From: Hydrogenophilus thermoluteolus
Lineage (GTDB): Bacteria; Pseudomonadota; Gammaproteobacteria; Burkholderiales; Rhodocyclaceae
Reading direction: 5' to 3'
NCBI RefSeq assembly: GCF_003574215.1
Contig: NZ_AP018558.1
Location: forward strand, 1,591,001 to 1,655,000
DNA length: 64,000 nucleotides
Positions 9,867-20,400 of this stretch are shown here, piece by piece. A program made the translations under genes and the position numbers. The first letter of the stretch is position 1; each line of letters begins with the position of its first letter. The notes below the pieces were generated by a model. The model was not told the DNA's origin. It made no database searches and saw only the letters and a program-made list of their open reading frames with translations.

Positions 9867-10427
9867 ATGGTCGATGAGAACAAAACCCCGCAAGAGCCGG
9901 AACAAGAGACAACGGCAAGCGAAGAAGAGGTCACGCCGGACGATTGGGAAGCGGCGATGCAAGAGCAGGCCGCGCAAGAAGCCGCTTCCGAAGGCAAAAA
10001 CGGCGAAGGCGGCGTCGATGAAGCGGCGCTTGCCGACGAATGGGCTGCCGCGCTTGCCGAACAGGAAGGCGGTGCGTCTGCCGAAGAAAGCCCTTATGCC
10101 GCGAAACCCGCGAAAGAGCTGTTCCCCGATTTCGGCGGCCCAAACCAGAAAGTTGAAAACCTCTCCGATTTTCAGATGATCATGGACATCCCGGTCCAGA
10201 TCACCGTCGAACTGGGCCGCACCAAAATGCCGATTCGCAACCTCCTGCAGTTGGCGCACGGCTCGGTGATCGAGCTCGACGGCCTGGCGGGTGAGCCGAT
10301 GGACGTGCTCGTCAATGGCACGTTGATCGCGCAGGGTGAAGTCGTGGTCGTCAACGAGAAATTCGGGATTCGCCTCACCGATATCATCACCCCCGCGGAG
10401 CGGATGCGTAAGCTCCGCGGCGGATGA
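9867..10427 (+). CDS. fliN: Flagellar motor switch protein FliN, long N-terminus
   Basis: 186 residues, longer than the usual 130-140. The conserved SpoA domain occupies about the last 85 residues (IPVQITVELGRTKMPIRNLL and on). FliN forms the bottom of the C ring and docks FliH. The acidic N-terminal extension carries two copies of a motif related to the single DDLWAEALSEQ of E. coli FliN: DDWEAAMQEQ at 25-34 and DEWAAALAEQ at 57-66. Five bases after fliM. The export gate genes fliOPQR, which often follow, are absent here. Confidence 0.96.
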   Translation: MVDENKTPQEPEQETTASEEEVTPDDWEAAMQEQAAQEAASEGKNGEGGVDEAALADEWAAALAEQEGGASAEESPYAAKPAKELFPDFGGPNQKVENLSDFQMIMDIPVQITVELGRTKMPIRNLLQLAHGSVIELDGLAGEPMDVLVNGTLIAQGEVVVVNEKFGIRLTDIITPAERMRKLRGG

Positions 10428-10453
10428 TCGTGATTGCTCCGGCGCGCCGATTG

Positions 10454-10494
10454 CCGGCCGCGCAGCGTTGAACGTAAGCCGTACCCGCGGCCGG
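10454..10494. repeat. Inverted repeat between convergent fliN and htpG
   Basis: Two 9-bp perfect arms (CCGGCCGCG at 10454-10462, CGCGGCCGG at 10486-10494) are separated by 23 nt in the 74-bp gap between two converging genes. It may act as a shared transcription end structure, but no T-tract follows on either strand. Confidence 0.35.
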
Positions 10495-10501
10495 TTTGGC
10501 G

Positions 10502-12430
10502 TTATCCAACCAACAACCGGTTGACGCGCTTGACGAAGCCGGCGGGATCTTCGAGCGCGCCGCCTTCGGCCAGGAGCGCCTCTTCATAGAGCAGTTGCGC
10601 CCATTCGGCGAACGCATCCCCTTCGCTGCTGGCTGCCCGCGCAAAAAGGGGATGGTCGACATTGACCTCGAGCACCGGTTCGACCGCGGGCGCTTTTTGC
10701 CCCGCCGCCTCCAGAATGCGCTTCAAGTGCAGCGTCATGCCCCCTTCCTCGACCACCAGGCACGCAGGAGATTCGGTCAGCCGTGCCGAAGGGCGCACCG
10801 CCTTCACTTTGCCTTTGAGTGCCTCCTCCAGCCGCTTGAGCGTCGCGTCGTGCGTCTTCGCAGCGCTCTCCACCGCGGTTTTTTCCGCGTCATCGAGCGC
10901 TTCGATTTCGTCCGCGCCCCGCGTGACGCTCACCAAGGGCTTGCCTTGGTATTCGGTGAGGTAACCCGTCCACCACTCGTCGATCCGGTCGGTAAGGAGC
11001 AGCACCTCGATCCCTTTCTTCTTGAAGAGCTCAAGGTGGGGGCTATGACGCGCCGCCGCGAGCGAATCGGCGGTGAGGTAGTAGATCTTCGTCTGCCCCT
11101 CCTTCATCCGCGCCAGATAATCGTCGAGAGAGACGGTCGGCTCGTCCCCTTCACTTGCCGTGGAGACGAACCGCAACAGCGCGGCGATTTTCTCGCGGTT
11201 GGCGTGGTCCTCACCGATCCCTTCTTTGAGGACACGTCCGAACGTTTTCCAGAAGGTGGCATATTTCTCCGGTTCGTTCTTCGCCAGCTGCTCCAGCAAG
11301 CCCAACACCCGCTTGGTGATCCCGCCGCGAATCGCGTCGAGCGCTTTGGCCTCTTGCAGCATTTCCCGAGACACGTTGAGCGGCAGATCCGCAGCATCGA
11401 CCACCCCGCGCACGAAGCGCAAATAGTGCGGCAAGAGCCGCTCCGCGTCCTCCATGATGAACACGCGCTTGACGTAGAGCTTCACGCCATGACTCGGTTT
11501 CGGGTCCCAGAGATCGAACGGCGCGTGCTTCGGCAGGTACAGTAGGAGCGTATATTCGTGTTTCCCCTCCACTTTGGCATGGAGCCACGCGAGCGGCTCG
11601 TCGAAGTCGTGTGCCACGTGGCGGTAGAAGTTGCGATACTCTTCGTCGGTGATCTCACTCTTTGCGCGTGCCCAGAGCGCCGTTCCCTGGTTCACCTGCT
11701 CCCATTCGCCGGTTCGACGGTATTCGCCCTTCTCCTTGTCCCACTCCTCTTTCGGCATCAAGATCGGCCAGAGGATGTGCTCCGAATACTTGTGGATGAG
11801 CTCAGTGAGCCGCCAACGGGAAAGGAAATCACGCGCCTCCTCTTTCAGATGGAGGATCACTTCGGTACCGCGCTCGGCACGCGTCAGCGGCGCCACCGTG
11901 TACGCAGACGCCTCATCGCCGCTCAACGTACAGCGCCACTCGACACCGCTTTCTGGCGGCAAGCCCGCTTTACGGGTACGCACCGTGACCGAATCGGCAA
12001 CGATGAACGCGGAATAGAACCCGACGCCAAACTGCCCGATCAGCAGCGAATCTTTCTGCGCGTCGCCAGAGAGGTTGCGGAAAAACGCTTTTGTCCCGGA
12101 GCGGGCGATCGTCCCCAGGTTTTCGATCACCTCGGTTTCGCTCATCCCGATCCCGTTGTCGCGCACGGTGATCGTTCCTGCGGCTTTGTCATAATCGACC
12201 CAAATCTTGAGCTCGCCCGAACCTTCGTAGAGCTCTGGGTTCGTTGCCGCTTCGAACCGCAGTTTGTCATTCGCGTCCGAGGCGTTCGAAATCAGCTCGC
12301 GCAAAAAGATTTCGGGGTTCGAATAGAGCGAATGGACCACCAGGTGCAGCAGTTCCTGCACCTCGGCCTGAAACGGGAGCGTTTTACCCGCGGGTTGCGC
12401 CTGACTCGTCACCGTTTCGTTCGCGTTCAT
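10502..12430 (-). CDS. htpG: Molecular chaperone HtpG (bacterial Hsp90)
   Basis: 642 residues from the preferred ATG at 12430. ATP-dependent homodimeric chaperone in the cytoplasm. The N-terminal GHKL ATPase domain has the expected [18 protein letters not shown] and DNGIGM segments; middle and C-terminal dimerisation domains are full length. An AGGAG lies 9 nt before 12430. An upstream in-frame ATG at 12460 overlaps the greB stop but has no Shine-Dalgarno sequence. Probably cotranscribed with greB. Confidence 0.97.
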   Translation of the reverse strand: MNANETVTSQAQPAGKTLPFQAEVQELLHLVVHSLYSNPEIFLRELISNASDANDKLRFEAATNPELYEGSGELKIWVDYDKAAGTITVRDNGIGMSETEVIENLGTIARSGTKAFFRNLSGDAQKDSLLIGQFGVGFYSAFIVADSVTVRTRKAGLPPESGVEWRCTLSGDEASAYTVAPLTRAERGTEVILHLKEEARDFLSRWRLTELIHKYSEHILWPILMPKEEWDKEKGEYRRTGEWEQVNQGTALWARAKSEITDEEYRNFYRHVAHDFDEPLAWLHAKVEGKHEYTLLLYLPKHAPFDLWDPKPSHGVKLYVKRVFIMEDAERLLPHYLRFVRGVVDAADLPLNVSREMLQEAKALDAIRGGITKRVLGLLEQLAKNEPEKYATFWKTFGRVLKEGIGEDHANREKIAALLRFVSTASEGDEPTVSLDDYLARMKEGQTKIYYLTADSLAAARHSPHLELFKKKGIEVLLLTDRIDEWWTGYLTEYQGKPLVSVTRGADEIEALDDAEKTAVESAAKTHDATLKRLEEALKGKVKAVRPSARLTESPACLVVEEGGMTLHLKRILEAAGQKAPAVEPVLEVNVDHPLFARAASSEGDAFAEWAQLLYEEALLAEGGALEDPAGFVKRVNRLLVG

Positions 12431-12456
12431 CACCAAACACTCCTTGTTCGACTCAT

Positions 12457-13008
12457 TCATACCCGATACTGCACATCGACGATCTCGAGCACCCGCACCC
12501 CACCGGGAACGGGAACCCGAACCTCGTCACCCACTTCGCGCTTCAAAAGCGCTTTGGCAAGCGGAGAAATCCAGCTGATCTTCCCTTCACTCGGGTTGGC
12601 TTCGTCCACACCAACGATCTGCCAGGTCTCTTCCGTCTCGGTTTGGACGTCATAAACCGTCACCGTCGCGCCGAAATAGACGCGGTCGGTGGCTTCCCGC
12701 GCCGCCGGATCGACCACTTCGGCGCTTTCCAACCGTTTCGTGAGATAGCGTATGCGGCGATCGATCTCACGCAAGCGCCGTTTGCCGTAAATGTAATCGC
12801 CATTTTCGGAGCGGTCGCCGTTGCCTGCGGCCCACGCGATCACCTCCACGAGGCGCGGTCGCTCGACTTTCACCAGATGCTCGAACTCATCGCGCAACGC
12901 CCGATAACCCGCCGGCGTCATATAGTTCTTGAAACCGGCCACTGCGGCTACCTCCGGCACTTCGAGATCCTCTGCTTCGTCCGACTCCTTGACGAACGCT
13001 TTGCTCAT
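12457..13008 (-). CDS. greB: Transcript cleavage factor GreB
   Basis: 183 residues. Gre factors enter the RNA polymerase secondary channel and trigger cleavage of backtracked RNA. The N-terminal coiled coil includes [21 protein letters not shown], which distinguishes GreB from GreA, and a C-terminal FKBP-like domain follows. About 24 extra N-terminal residues, rich in acid, precede the usual GreB start. Lies between the phosphatase-family gene upstream and htpG downstream with almost no spacing. Confidence 0.93.
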   Translation of the reverse strand: MSKAFVKESDEAEDLEVPEVAAVAGFKNYMTPAGYRALRDEFEHLVKVERPRLVEVIAWAAGNGDRSENGDYIYGKRRLREIDRRIRYLTKRLESAEVVDPAAREATDRVYFGATVTVYDVQTETEETWQIVGVDEANPSEGKISWISPLAKALLKREVGDEVRVPVPGGVRVLEIVDVQYRV

Positions 13009-13013
13009 CGGTG

Positions 13014-13859
13014 TTACTCCGGCCAGGAAAGGGTCAAAACCACCGGCTGATGGTCACTGGCAGCAGTCTCCGTGCATACCTCAACCGCTACCACCTGTGC
13101 CACCAAATCGGGCGTCACCCACGCGTAATCGCAACAGTACGGGTGGTCCGGCCACGGTGCGCCGTGCAAACCCACCGTATGCGCATGGGGCTTGCCGGGG
13201 TGCGCGACCGTCCACGCGTCGACCCAGCGGTTTCCCGCTGCCAACGCGCGATATTCTGGGGATTGTGGCGAAAAATTCAAGTCCCCGACGAGTACGGCGG
13301 GCGGCACAATCCCCTTTCGGCTCCCTCCTGCCTGAGCGTCGCCGGTCTGCGCCTCCCCGCTGGGCACCGATTCCACGACCATACGTTTCAGGGCTTCGAC
13401 CTGCGCCATCCGCTGTCGCGCACAGTAATATTCGAGGTGGGTTCCCACCACCGTGAGCATCCGCCCCGCGATCGCGACTTCCGCGACCACCGCGGTACGC
13501 GGCAACCATTTTGCTGTGGTGGCCGGAGGCGCCGGGAGCGCAACCGACCGCCACGCCCGAATCGGATGGCGGCTTCCCAGCCAATTGCCGAAGCGTTTGC
13601 GCCGCCCGTCGCTGCGCGCGGTGTCGATCCCCGGCGCATAACACCCCGCGTACTCAGGAAGGGCGGCGGCCAGAATCGCCACCTGGTCGGCATCGTCGTT
13701 GTCGGGTAACTCCGGGTAGTGCTGTGCCACCTCCTGCAGGACGACGATATCGGGCGCAATGCGGCGTATTTCCGCAATGATCCGATGCCAATCGACCCGG
13801 CAATCGGCGCCTCGACCCCACTGGACGTTCCAACTCATTATCGTGACAGCGTTTTTCAT
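13014..13859 (-). CDS. Endonuclease/exonuclease/phosphatase family protein
   Basis: 281 residues of the EEP superfamily (DNase I-like fold). Signature segments are present: MSWNVQWGRG at the N-terminus, PDIVVLQEV with the metal-binding Glu, GTHLEYY, GDLNFSP, and the C-terminal SDHQPVVL with catalytic Asp/His. Substrate cannot be told from sequence: members cut DNA, phosphoinositides or nucleotides. No signal peptide. Five bases upstream of greB on the same strand and divergent from nrdJ, so the NrdR-like sites in the gap could also touch this promoter. Confidence 0.85.
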   Translation of the reverse strand: MKNAVTIMSWNVQWGRGADCRVDWHRIIAEIRRIAPDIVVLQEVAQHYPELPDNDDADQVAILAAALPEYAGCYAPGIDTARSDGRRKRFGNWLGSRHPIRAWRSVALPAPPATTAKWLPRTAVVAEVAIAGRMLTVVGTHLEYYCARQRMAQVEALKRMVVESVPSGEAQTGDAQAGGSRKGIVPPAVLVGDLNFSPQSPEYRALAAGNRWVDAWTVAHPGKPHAHTVGLHGAPWPDHPYCCDYAWVTPDLVAQVVAVEVCTETAASDHQPVVLTLSWPE

Positions 13860-13870
13860 TTTCGCCCCCG

Positions 13871-13918
13871 ATTACATATATAGCGCCTATATTATTCTTT
13901 GATCACTATCCCTAGTGC
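13871..13918. promoter_or_regulatory. Tandem NrdR-type boxes upstream of nrdJ
   Basis: Two 16-bp sites, 13871-13886 and 13903-13918, match the known NrdR consensus (acaCWATATATWGtgt). Box 2 has the symmetric CACTA-TCCC-TAGTG and about 12 of 16 matches. Box 1 matches mainly in its core and right half (ATATATAG). The sites start exactly 32 bp apart (16-bp spacer), about three helical turns, which is the normal NrdR box spacing. They sit just upstream of the nrdJ -35 element. Confidence 0.7.
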
Positions 13919-13926
13919 CTTCCGGG

Positions 13927-13955
13927 TTGACAGCCCGCATTGTCGACGCTAGACT
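13927..13955 (+). promoter_or_regulatory. Sigma70-type promoter of nrdJ
   Basis: A perfect TTGACA (13927-13932), a 17-bp spacer and TAGACT (13950-13955) predict transcription from about 13962. This leaves a leader of roughly 50 nt before the nrdJ ATG, and rules out the in-frame start at 13940, which lies inside the promoter. Confidence 0.75.
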
Positions 13956-14014
13956 GGTTCACCGATCCTTTGCTCGACCTTTTTGTCGTTCGATTATCTT
14001 GGGAGCAAACCACC

Positions 14015-16924
14015 ATGTCTACCCGTGCCACGGCAAAACCGACCGTTGCCAACCTTCCCCCGCAAGAGATTTCGTTGGAAGTCTTGTTAGAGAAGTACGC
14101 CAAAGACGGCGAGCGCTCGATCGAAGATGTTCGTCGTCGGGTGGCACGGGCGCTTGCGAGCGTCGAACAAGAGAGAAGCCGTAAGCATTGGGAAGAACGT
14201 TTCCTCTGGGCCCAAGAAAACGGCTTCATCCCTGCTGGCCGCATCAACAGCGCCGCGGGTACGAAACTGCAAGCGACCCTCATCAACTGCTTCGTGCAAC
14301 CGGTAGGCGATTCGGTCACCGAAGTGGAAGATGGCTACCCTGGAATTTACACCGCGCTTGCCCAAGCCGCAGAGACGATGCGCCGTGGCGGCGGTGTCGG
14401 GTACGATTTTTCCCGCATTCGCCCGCGGGGGGCGCGCGTCAAAGGAACGCAATCGAACGCTTCTGGCCCGGTCTCGTACATGCGCGTCTTCGACCGTTCG
14501 TGTGAAACGGTGGAATCGGCTGGCGCGCGGCGCGGTGCGCAGATGGGGGTGCTGCGCTGCGACCACCCCGACATCGAAGAGTTCATCCACGCGAAAGACC
14601 ACGGCGATCTCACCAATTTCAATATCTCCGTGGGCGTGACCGACGACTTCATGCGCGCCGTCGTCGAAGACCGCGAAGTGGAGCTCGTCCATAAGGCGGA
14701 ACCGGGCGAAGAGTACCTGGCCCAGGGCGCGTACCAACGAGAAGACGGGCTTTGGGTCTACCGCAAAGTGCGGGCGCGCGACCTGTGGGACCAGATCATG
14801 CGCTCCACTTACGATCACGCTGAACCGGGGGTGCTCTTCATCGACCGGATGAACGCCGACAACAACCTCTATTACTGTGAGCGGATCGAAGCGACCAACC
14901 CCTGCGCCGAACAACCCCTTCCCCCTTATGGGTGCTGCGACCTCGGGTCGATCAACCTCACCCTTTTCGTGCGCGATCCCTTCACCGAAAAGGCGCGTTT
15001 CGACTTCGCCGCGTTCGAAGAGGTGGTCGGCGTTGCGATTCGCATGCTCGACAACGTCTTGGACGTCACCCATTGGCCGCTCCCGGAGCAGCACCGCGAA
15101 GCGATGAGCAAACGCCGAGTAGGGCTCGGGTTTACCGGGCTTGGGGACGCGCTCATCATGCTGCGGCTCAAGTACGACAGCGAAGAAGCGCGGCAAATGG
15201 CAGCCAGCATTGCCGAACGGATGCGCGACGCCGCTTATCTCGCAAGCGTGGAGCTTGCGAAAGAGCGCGGGGCGTTTCCGCTCTTCAACCCCGATCTCTA
15301 CCTCACTGGCGGCAATTTCGCCTCGCGGCTACCCGAAGCGATCAAAGCGGAGATCCGCAAACACGGCATCCGCAACTCGCACCTCCTGTCGATCGCTCCT
15401 ACCGGCACGATTTCGCTTGCGTTTGCCGACAACGCCAGCAACGGGATCGAACCGCCCTTCTCCTACACCTACACGCGGCGCAAACGGCAACCGGACGGCA
15501 CCTTCAAAGAGTATCCGGTGGAAGACCACGCGTGGCGCCTCTACAAGCACCTGGGGGGTGACGTCAACAACCTGCCGGAATACTTCCGCTCCGCGCTCGA
15601 AATCTCCGCAAAAGACCACGCCGCGATGGTCGCAGCAGTAGCACCCTTCATCGACACCTCGATTTCGAAGACGGTGAACGTCCCCGAAGACTACCCGTAC
15701 GAGGATTTCCAAGACCTTTATTTGGTGGCGTGGCAATCGGGCCTCAAAGGGCTGGCGACCTACCGCCCCAACTCGGTTCTGGGGGCGGTGCTTTCGGTCG
15801 AACCGAAGAAAGCCGAAACCCAAAGCGGAGCGACCGCAAACGCCGAAGCGATCGCGTTTGCCGATGCCAACCGGCGGCTTTCGCTCGCGAAGCTTCCGGC
15901 CCCGGTTCTTGCGAGCCTGCGCTGGCCGGGCCGTCCGGAGCTTCCCGACGGCAACCCGGCGTGGTGCTACATGCTCAACACCCCGGAAGGGGAGTTCGCG
16001 CTCTTTGTCGGCCACATCGAACAAGAGCAAGGGGCATTCCCGTTCGAAGTGTGGGTCAATGGCGCGAACCAGCCACGGGGCCTTGGGGCGGTTGCGAAAA
16101 CGCTTTCGATGGACATGCGCGCCAACGACCGCGCCTGGCTCAAGATGAAACTCGACACCCTGGCGACGATCGCGAGCGACAAAAGTTTCGAAATGCGCTT
16201 TCCGCCAAACGGCGAACCGCGGCGCTTTCCCAGCGTCGTCGCAGCGTTTGCCGAAGTGATCCGCTACCGCTGTGAGCGTCTGGGCGCGTTTGCCGACCTC
16301 GACGCCGGTGAAGGACTTTTCGGCAGCCACACGCCAGTAGTCGATTGCCTCTTTTCGCGCCATGAGCCGCGCACCGGTGCCGACGGGACGCTCTCCTGGA
16401 CCGTCGACGTACAAAACCCCACCACCGGTGACGACTTCGTGCTCGGCCTCAAAGAGATCACCCTGCCGGCGCCCGACGGCAACGGCACCGTCACCCGCCC
16501 CTACGCCGTCTGGCTCGCCGGCAACTATCCGCGCGCGCTCGATGGGCTCACCCGTATTCTGTCACTCGACATGCGGGTGATCGACCCGGCGTGGATCGGG
16601 ATGAAGCTGCGCAAACTGCTCAACTACCCCGAACCGCTCGGCGACTTCATCGCGTTCGTGCCGGGCGAGCGGCGGCAGACGAACTATCCGAGCACCGTCT
16701 CGTATGTTGCACAACTCATCATCCACCGCTACGCAATGCTGGGCATTCTCGACGAGCGTGGCTACCCGGTGCAAGAGATGGGTTTGATGCAACAGCCGCA
16801 CCGCGACGACGAACCGCAGTTGATGCAGGGCAAACGCTGCCCCGAATGCGGCAACCAGACGATGATCCGCAAAGACGGCTGCGACTTCTGCACCGCGTGC
16901 GGCGCGGTGGGGGCGTGCGGCTGA
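14015..16924 (+). CDS. nrdJ: Adenosylcobalamin-dependent (class II) ribonucleoside-diphosphate reductase
   Basis: 969 residues from the ATG at 14015 (GGGAG 9 nt upstream). Makes deoxyribonucleotides using a radical from vitamin B12 coenzyme, without oxygen or a small subunit. Active-site segments are visible: LINCFVQP, the [21 protein letters not shown] stretch and [10 protein letters not shown]. The last third holds two similar domains (each ending in a YPS/FPS-VxxxAxxIxxRY-like block) and then a zinc-ribbon-like tail, CPECGN then CDFCTACG, typical of these enzymes for reductive recycling. Monocistronic, ended by a strong hairpin. Confidence 0.95.
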   Translation: MSTRATAKPTVANLPPQEISLEVLLEKYAKDGERSIEDVRRRVARALASVEQERSRKHWEERFLWAQENGFIPAGRINSAAGTKLQATLINCFVQPVGDSVTEVEDGYPGIYTALAQAAETMRRGGGVGYDFSRIRPRGARVKGTQSNASGPVSYMRVFDRSCETVESAGARRGAQMGVLRCDHPDIEEFIHAKDHGDLTNFNISVGVTDDFMRAVVEDREVELVHKAEPGEEYLAQGAYQREDGLWVYRKVRARDLWDQIMRSTYDHAEPGVLFIDRMNADNNLYYCERIEATNPCAEQPLPPYGCCDLGSINLTLFVRDPFTEKARFDFAAFEEVVGVAIRMLDNVLDVTHWPLPEQHREAMSKRRVGLGFTGLGDALIMLRLKYDSEEARQMAASIAERMRDAAYLASVELAKERGAFPLFNPDLYLTGGNFASRLPEAIKAEIRKHGIRNSHLLSIAPTGTISLAFADNASNGIEPPFSYTYTRRKRQPDGTFKEYPVEDHAWRLYKHLGGDVNNLPEYFRSALEISAKDHAAMVAAVAPFIDTSISKTVNVPEDYPYEDFQDLYLVAWQSGLKGLATYRPNSVLGAVLSVEPKKAETQSGATANAEAIAFADANRRLSLAKLPAPVLASLRWPGRPELPDGNPAWCYMLNTPEGEFALFVGHIEQEQGAFPFEVWVNGANQPRGLGAVAKTLSMDMRANDRAWLKMKLDTLATIASDKSFEMRFPPNGEPRRFPSVVAAFAEVIRYRCERLGAFADLDAGEGLFGSHTPVVDCLFSRHEPRTGADGTLSWTVDVQNPTTGDDFVLGLKEITLPAPDGNGTVTRPYAVWLAGNYPRALDGLTRILSLDMRVIDPAWIGMKLRKLLNYPEPLGDFIAFVPGERRQTNYPSTVSYVAQLIIHRYAMLGILDERGYPVQEMGLMQQPHRDDEPQLMQGKRCPECGNQTMIRKDGCDFCTACGAVGACG

Positions 16925-16954
16925 AGCGCACGGTTCAACCCAACGCTTCGCTTT

Positions 16955-16985
16955 CCCGCGGGCGGTCGAAACGACCGCCCGCGGG
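16955..16985. terminator. Strong hairpin between convergent nrdJ and pilE
   Basis: A perfect 14-bp GC-rich stem (CCCGCGGGCGGTCG and its complement) closes a 3-nt AAA loop, 31 nt after the nrdJ stop and 26 nt beyond the pilE-like stop. There is no long T-run on either side, but its strength and place between converging genes suggest a bidirectional transcription end or RNA-stabilising hairpin. Confidence 0.6.
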
Positions 16986-17010
16986 GCGTTTCACACACCG
17001 GCTCGTTTTT

Positions 17011-17433
17011 TCATCGGCTCCAACACCCCGCAGTGGTGGGAGAACGCACCCCAGCTTGGTTGAGCGTCAGCGTGCCGCACGAATCACTTGCCTGCGCCCC
17101 CTGCGGCACCGCCTGGAGCGTAAAGGTGGTTGCGGTGGGGTTGCCCGAAAAGGAAAAGGTATAGTAGTCGGCCAGATCTTGACGGCACTGCGTGTTGGGA
17201 AGCGACACAGCAGTGCCGCTGCTGTCTTGGTCATACCGCAAGTTGGTGGTGTAAAAGCGCTCCATCCACTGCGCAAGCTCCACCAAACACCCTTGCGCCG
17301 CCGAACGGCGGGTTTTGAGCACGTGGTTGCGGTAACTCGGGTAAGCGATCGCCGCCAGGATCCCGATGATCACCACCACCACCATCACTTCGATGAGGGT
17401 GAAGCCGCGGTTCTTTCGATCACCCAATATCAT
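17011..17433 (-). CDS. pilE: Type IV minor pilin, PilE-like
   Basis: 140 residues. Short positively charged leader then RG^FTLIEVMVVVVIIGILAAIAYP, so prepilin peptidase PilD would cut after Gly10 and methylate Phe. The C-terminal part has a Cys pair fitting the pilin D-loop disulphide. Position directly after pilY1 matches PilE of the fimU-pilVWXY1E operon, a minor pilin that primes pilus assembly, rather than the major pilin PilA. GAGAGGAA precedes the ATG. Last gene of the operon. Confidence 0.9.
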   Translation of the reverse strand: MILGDRKNRGFTLIEVMVVVVIIGILAAIAYPSYRNHVLKTRRSAAQGCLVELAQWMERFYTTNLRYDQDSSGTAVSLPNTQCRQDLADYYTFSFSGNPTATTFTLQAVPQGAQASDSCGTLTLNQAGVRSPTTAGCWSR

Positions 17434-17443
17434 GCTGTTCCTC

Positions 17444-20400
17444 TCAATTTTCTAAAATGATCTCACGCCAAGAAATTCGCCCTTTGAATGGTTGAACCCC
17501 CACGTTGATCCGCACAGACTCCACCGTTCCCCTCGAGCCGCCTACAACCAGGCGATCACCCACGATCACCGGCTCGCTCGGCATGCCAACACCCAAGTCG
17601 ACCCCACCAATCGGCTTATCGTTGAGCGTGTCATCCGAAAAATCCTTGTTGTCATTGAGGTCGAAGAAACCGTAGGTCAGACGCCCGCCGGTAAAGGGGT
17701 TGATCGCATTGTCGAAACCATCCCCACCGGGTAGACAGGGATCGCTCTTGGGAATGATAGAACTGGCGATCAATACCGGCTCCGCGCCGGTAAAGAGCTT
17801 CGATGCGGTCACGATCCGTTCCCCGGGCCGCGTCGTAAAATCGACGAACCAGCCCTTTTTGCCAACCATATCACCTGCAGAAGCCGCGCCAAAGGTCCGA
17901 ACCGGTTTCCCGTCAAAGGTTCCTTCGCTCTCGATCGATCGCTGCTTCAGATCAGAGCGACCGGTAATTGGCGTCCCCTCATCGATCAGCCCGTACCAAC
18001 TTTGCACCTGGGTATCACCAGGGTCGCCGCTCCGGAAATAACTCCCTGTACCAAAGAAGAGATAACGCTTGTTGTAATTGGGATCGTCTGGTACCGGATT
18101 CACCGCAACCGTAATCTGTGCGGTAATCGGCTGCGGGTTCCCAGCAGAATCCATCGCGACAAAGAAAGGTTGTGGGGTTGCCCCACTCATGAAAGCCGAC
18201 TTCCACTGGTTGGTATTCGTACTGCTGACGTCGAACTTCCAAACGTTTCCTTTGAGGTCACCAGCGTAAATCACATCCACATCGCCGTCGTTATCTTCAT
18301 CGACCACCGCGGGCGGAGCCAAACCATTGTCGCCCGCGACCCCTGTGTCGATCTTTTTGATCACCGCCCCTGTCGCTAGATCGAAAATATACAAAACGGC
18401 CTTGCCGCTCGTGGAGTTGTAGCCATTGCCGACGATAACCGCCCAGTCCCCATTGTTCATTTTTGCGATCACCGAGCGGCCGAGCATATAGCCAAGGTCG
18501 GGATCGCCGTTGCAGGCGACGACCGTGCCGCCGCTGTCGAAGCACTCCCATTTGACGTCGACTGGCGAAAACCCGTTTGGGTTCGTGACATCAAGCCCAA
18601 ACAGTCCCTTGCCGCCGCGGCCCAAAGTGGCTACTAAGTAATTCTTACCATCCGTTTGACTGCGGTTTGAAACAACGATATCGCCGTCGACGAAATAGTC
18701 GTGGGTATAGGTGGGCTGACTCAGGTTTTTGAGTTTGGAAATCAGGGCACTGGGGATGTAGGCAAACAGTTCCTCTCCCGACGAGGCGTTGAAGGCGTGC
18801 AACATGCCGTCGTTGGCGCCCACATAAACCGTATCGGTGTCTTTGACGTAGAAGGGCGAGGAGTGAACGATATCGCCTAAAATGTTGTTCATCGCGCGGT
18901 TGCGCAGCGTCCCGCCGTTTTGCAATTCCTTGCTGCGCTCGCCGCGCAGGAAGTCGAGCACATCGGCGCTGCCAAGTGCGGTTTGATCCGCAGATGAAAG
19001 ATTGCTCCAGAAAAACTCGACGGCATTGCCCCCCGAGCGGGTATAAATCTTTCGTGCTGACGGAGCAGGAATGTGTTCCGATGCTTTCCAGGTGGGTGTG
19101 GCGCCAACACCTGAACTGCTGATTGGATAAGCAAGGAGGTCGCCGGACCAGATCCCGCTATTGAACAACGCTTGAAAAATCAACGATTCATTGGCAAATT
19201 GGGTCGAATTCGCCGTCACGTTACTGGCCGAACCCGATTTCTCCAAAATGTTACTAAACGCCCGCTCTAACCCTTTGACCAGCTTACTGGGTTCAGAGAC
19301 AAACACATAGTTGTCTGGCATACCATCGCCGTCGACATCCCACTCGGCGGGCAAATCGGGACGATTGTTGCCATTCAAATCGGTAAATCCGCCATATTTC
19401 CCGGCAAGGTAGAGCATGTTACGGTTGCCGCTGAGGGGATTAAGGGAATATTCTTGGGTATCGATGAAAAAGCTATTGAGACTCTGTTTCCCGGGAAGAT
19501 CCGGGCGCAAATCGGTCGTATTGGCGTAATAGGCAAGCCCCGAAATGTAGTACGAATTTTGTTTTGGGGCATAAGGACAGGTTCCCATCACCTGGGCTAG
19601 GTTAGTAACCGTAACGCTTTTTCCGTTGTTGCAGTTGCCAGCGTTGCTGGAAACCCCGAAAACGTATCCCACCGTATCGCTGCCGGTTGCGTTGATCTGT
19701 GTCCAGGTGGTATGAAGACCTTCCATCTCACCAACTTGCTGAGTCAGCGTGGAGACGTTGATCGAGGAATCGGGATTGCTGGGCTCGCCGCAGTCGTTAG
19801 CGGTGAAACTAGCCGGCATTCCCGGTTGTTTTGCCTTGTCGCAGGTAAAAAAGGTGCCGGGGATCTTTTTGTCGAGCCAGGGGTTGGCGTCGTTGATCGC
19901 GACGACGAAGTTCTTCTGACAAGAAAACTGGATCGGATCGTTCCAGGTCGTGTAGATCGGAAAACTTCCCCCCGGCGCGCCCGCTGCGTATTCGGGTGTG
20001 GGCGGAAGTTTTTTGAAGTAGCGGATCACTTCGTAAAACATCTCGCCGATCGGATCGTACGATTTGTAGCCGTCGCGGTGGAAGCGGTTGATATAGTTGA
20101 TCACCCCACTCCAGCCACCCGAGGCCCCCAAGGGGTTTGGATAAATCTGTCCGGTTGCGGGATTGATTTCTTTGGCGGCATTGGCCACGAGGTTGCCGCT
20201 CGCATCCATCTGCTTCTCGCCCACATAGCGCATCGGCGCGCGTAGCACCCCGCCATCGCGGGATTTGGAGTTGTCGTTGGTATAGGCAAAGACGCCAAAG
20301 CGCATCTTGTCGGCATAGCGCTGGATGAGCCCCTCAGGCTTGTAGACGGTGGTGCCGCCACTGGTATAACCCTTGCAATTGGCTTCCAGCCCTTTGCCCG

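Noticed and set aside
13860..14014. Cobalamin riboswitch before nrdJ
   Set aside because: The gap is 155 nt and the promoter leaves a leader of about 50 nt, too short for the roughly 200-nt B12 element; no B12-box-like sequence seen.
13940..14014. Extra 25 residues at the NrdJ N-terminus
   Set aside because: The upstream start lies inside the promoter and would be before the transcription start.
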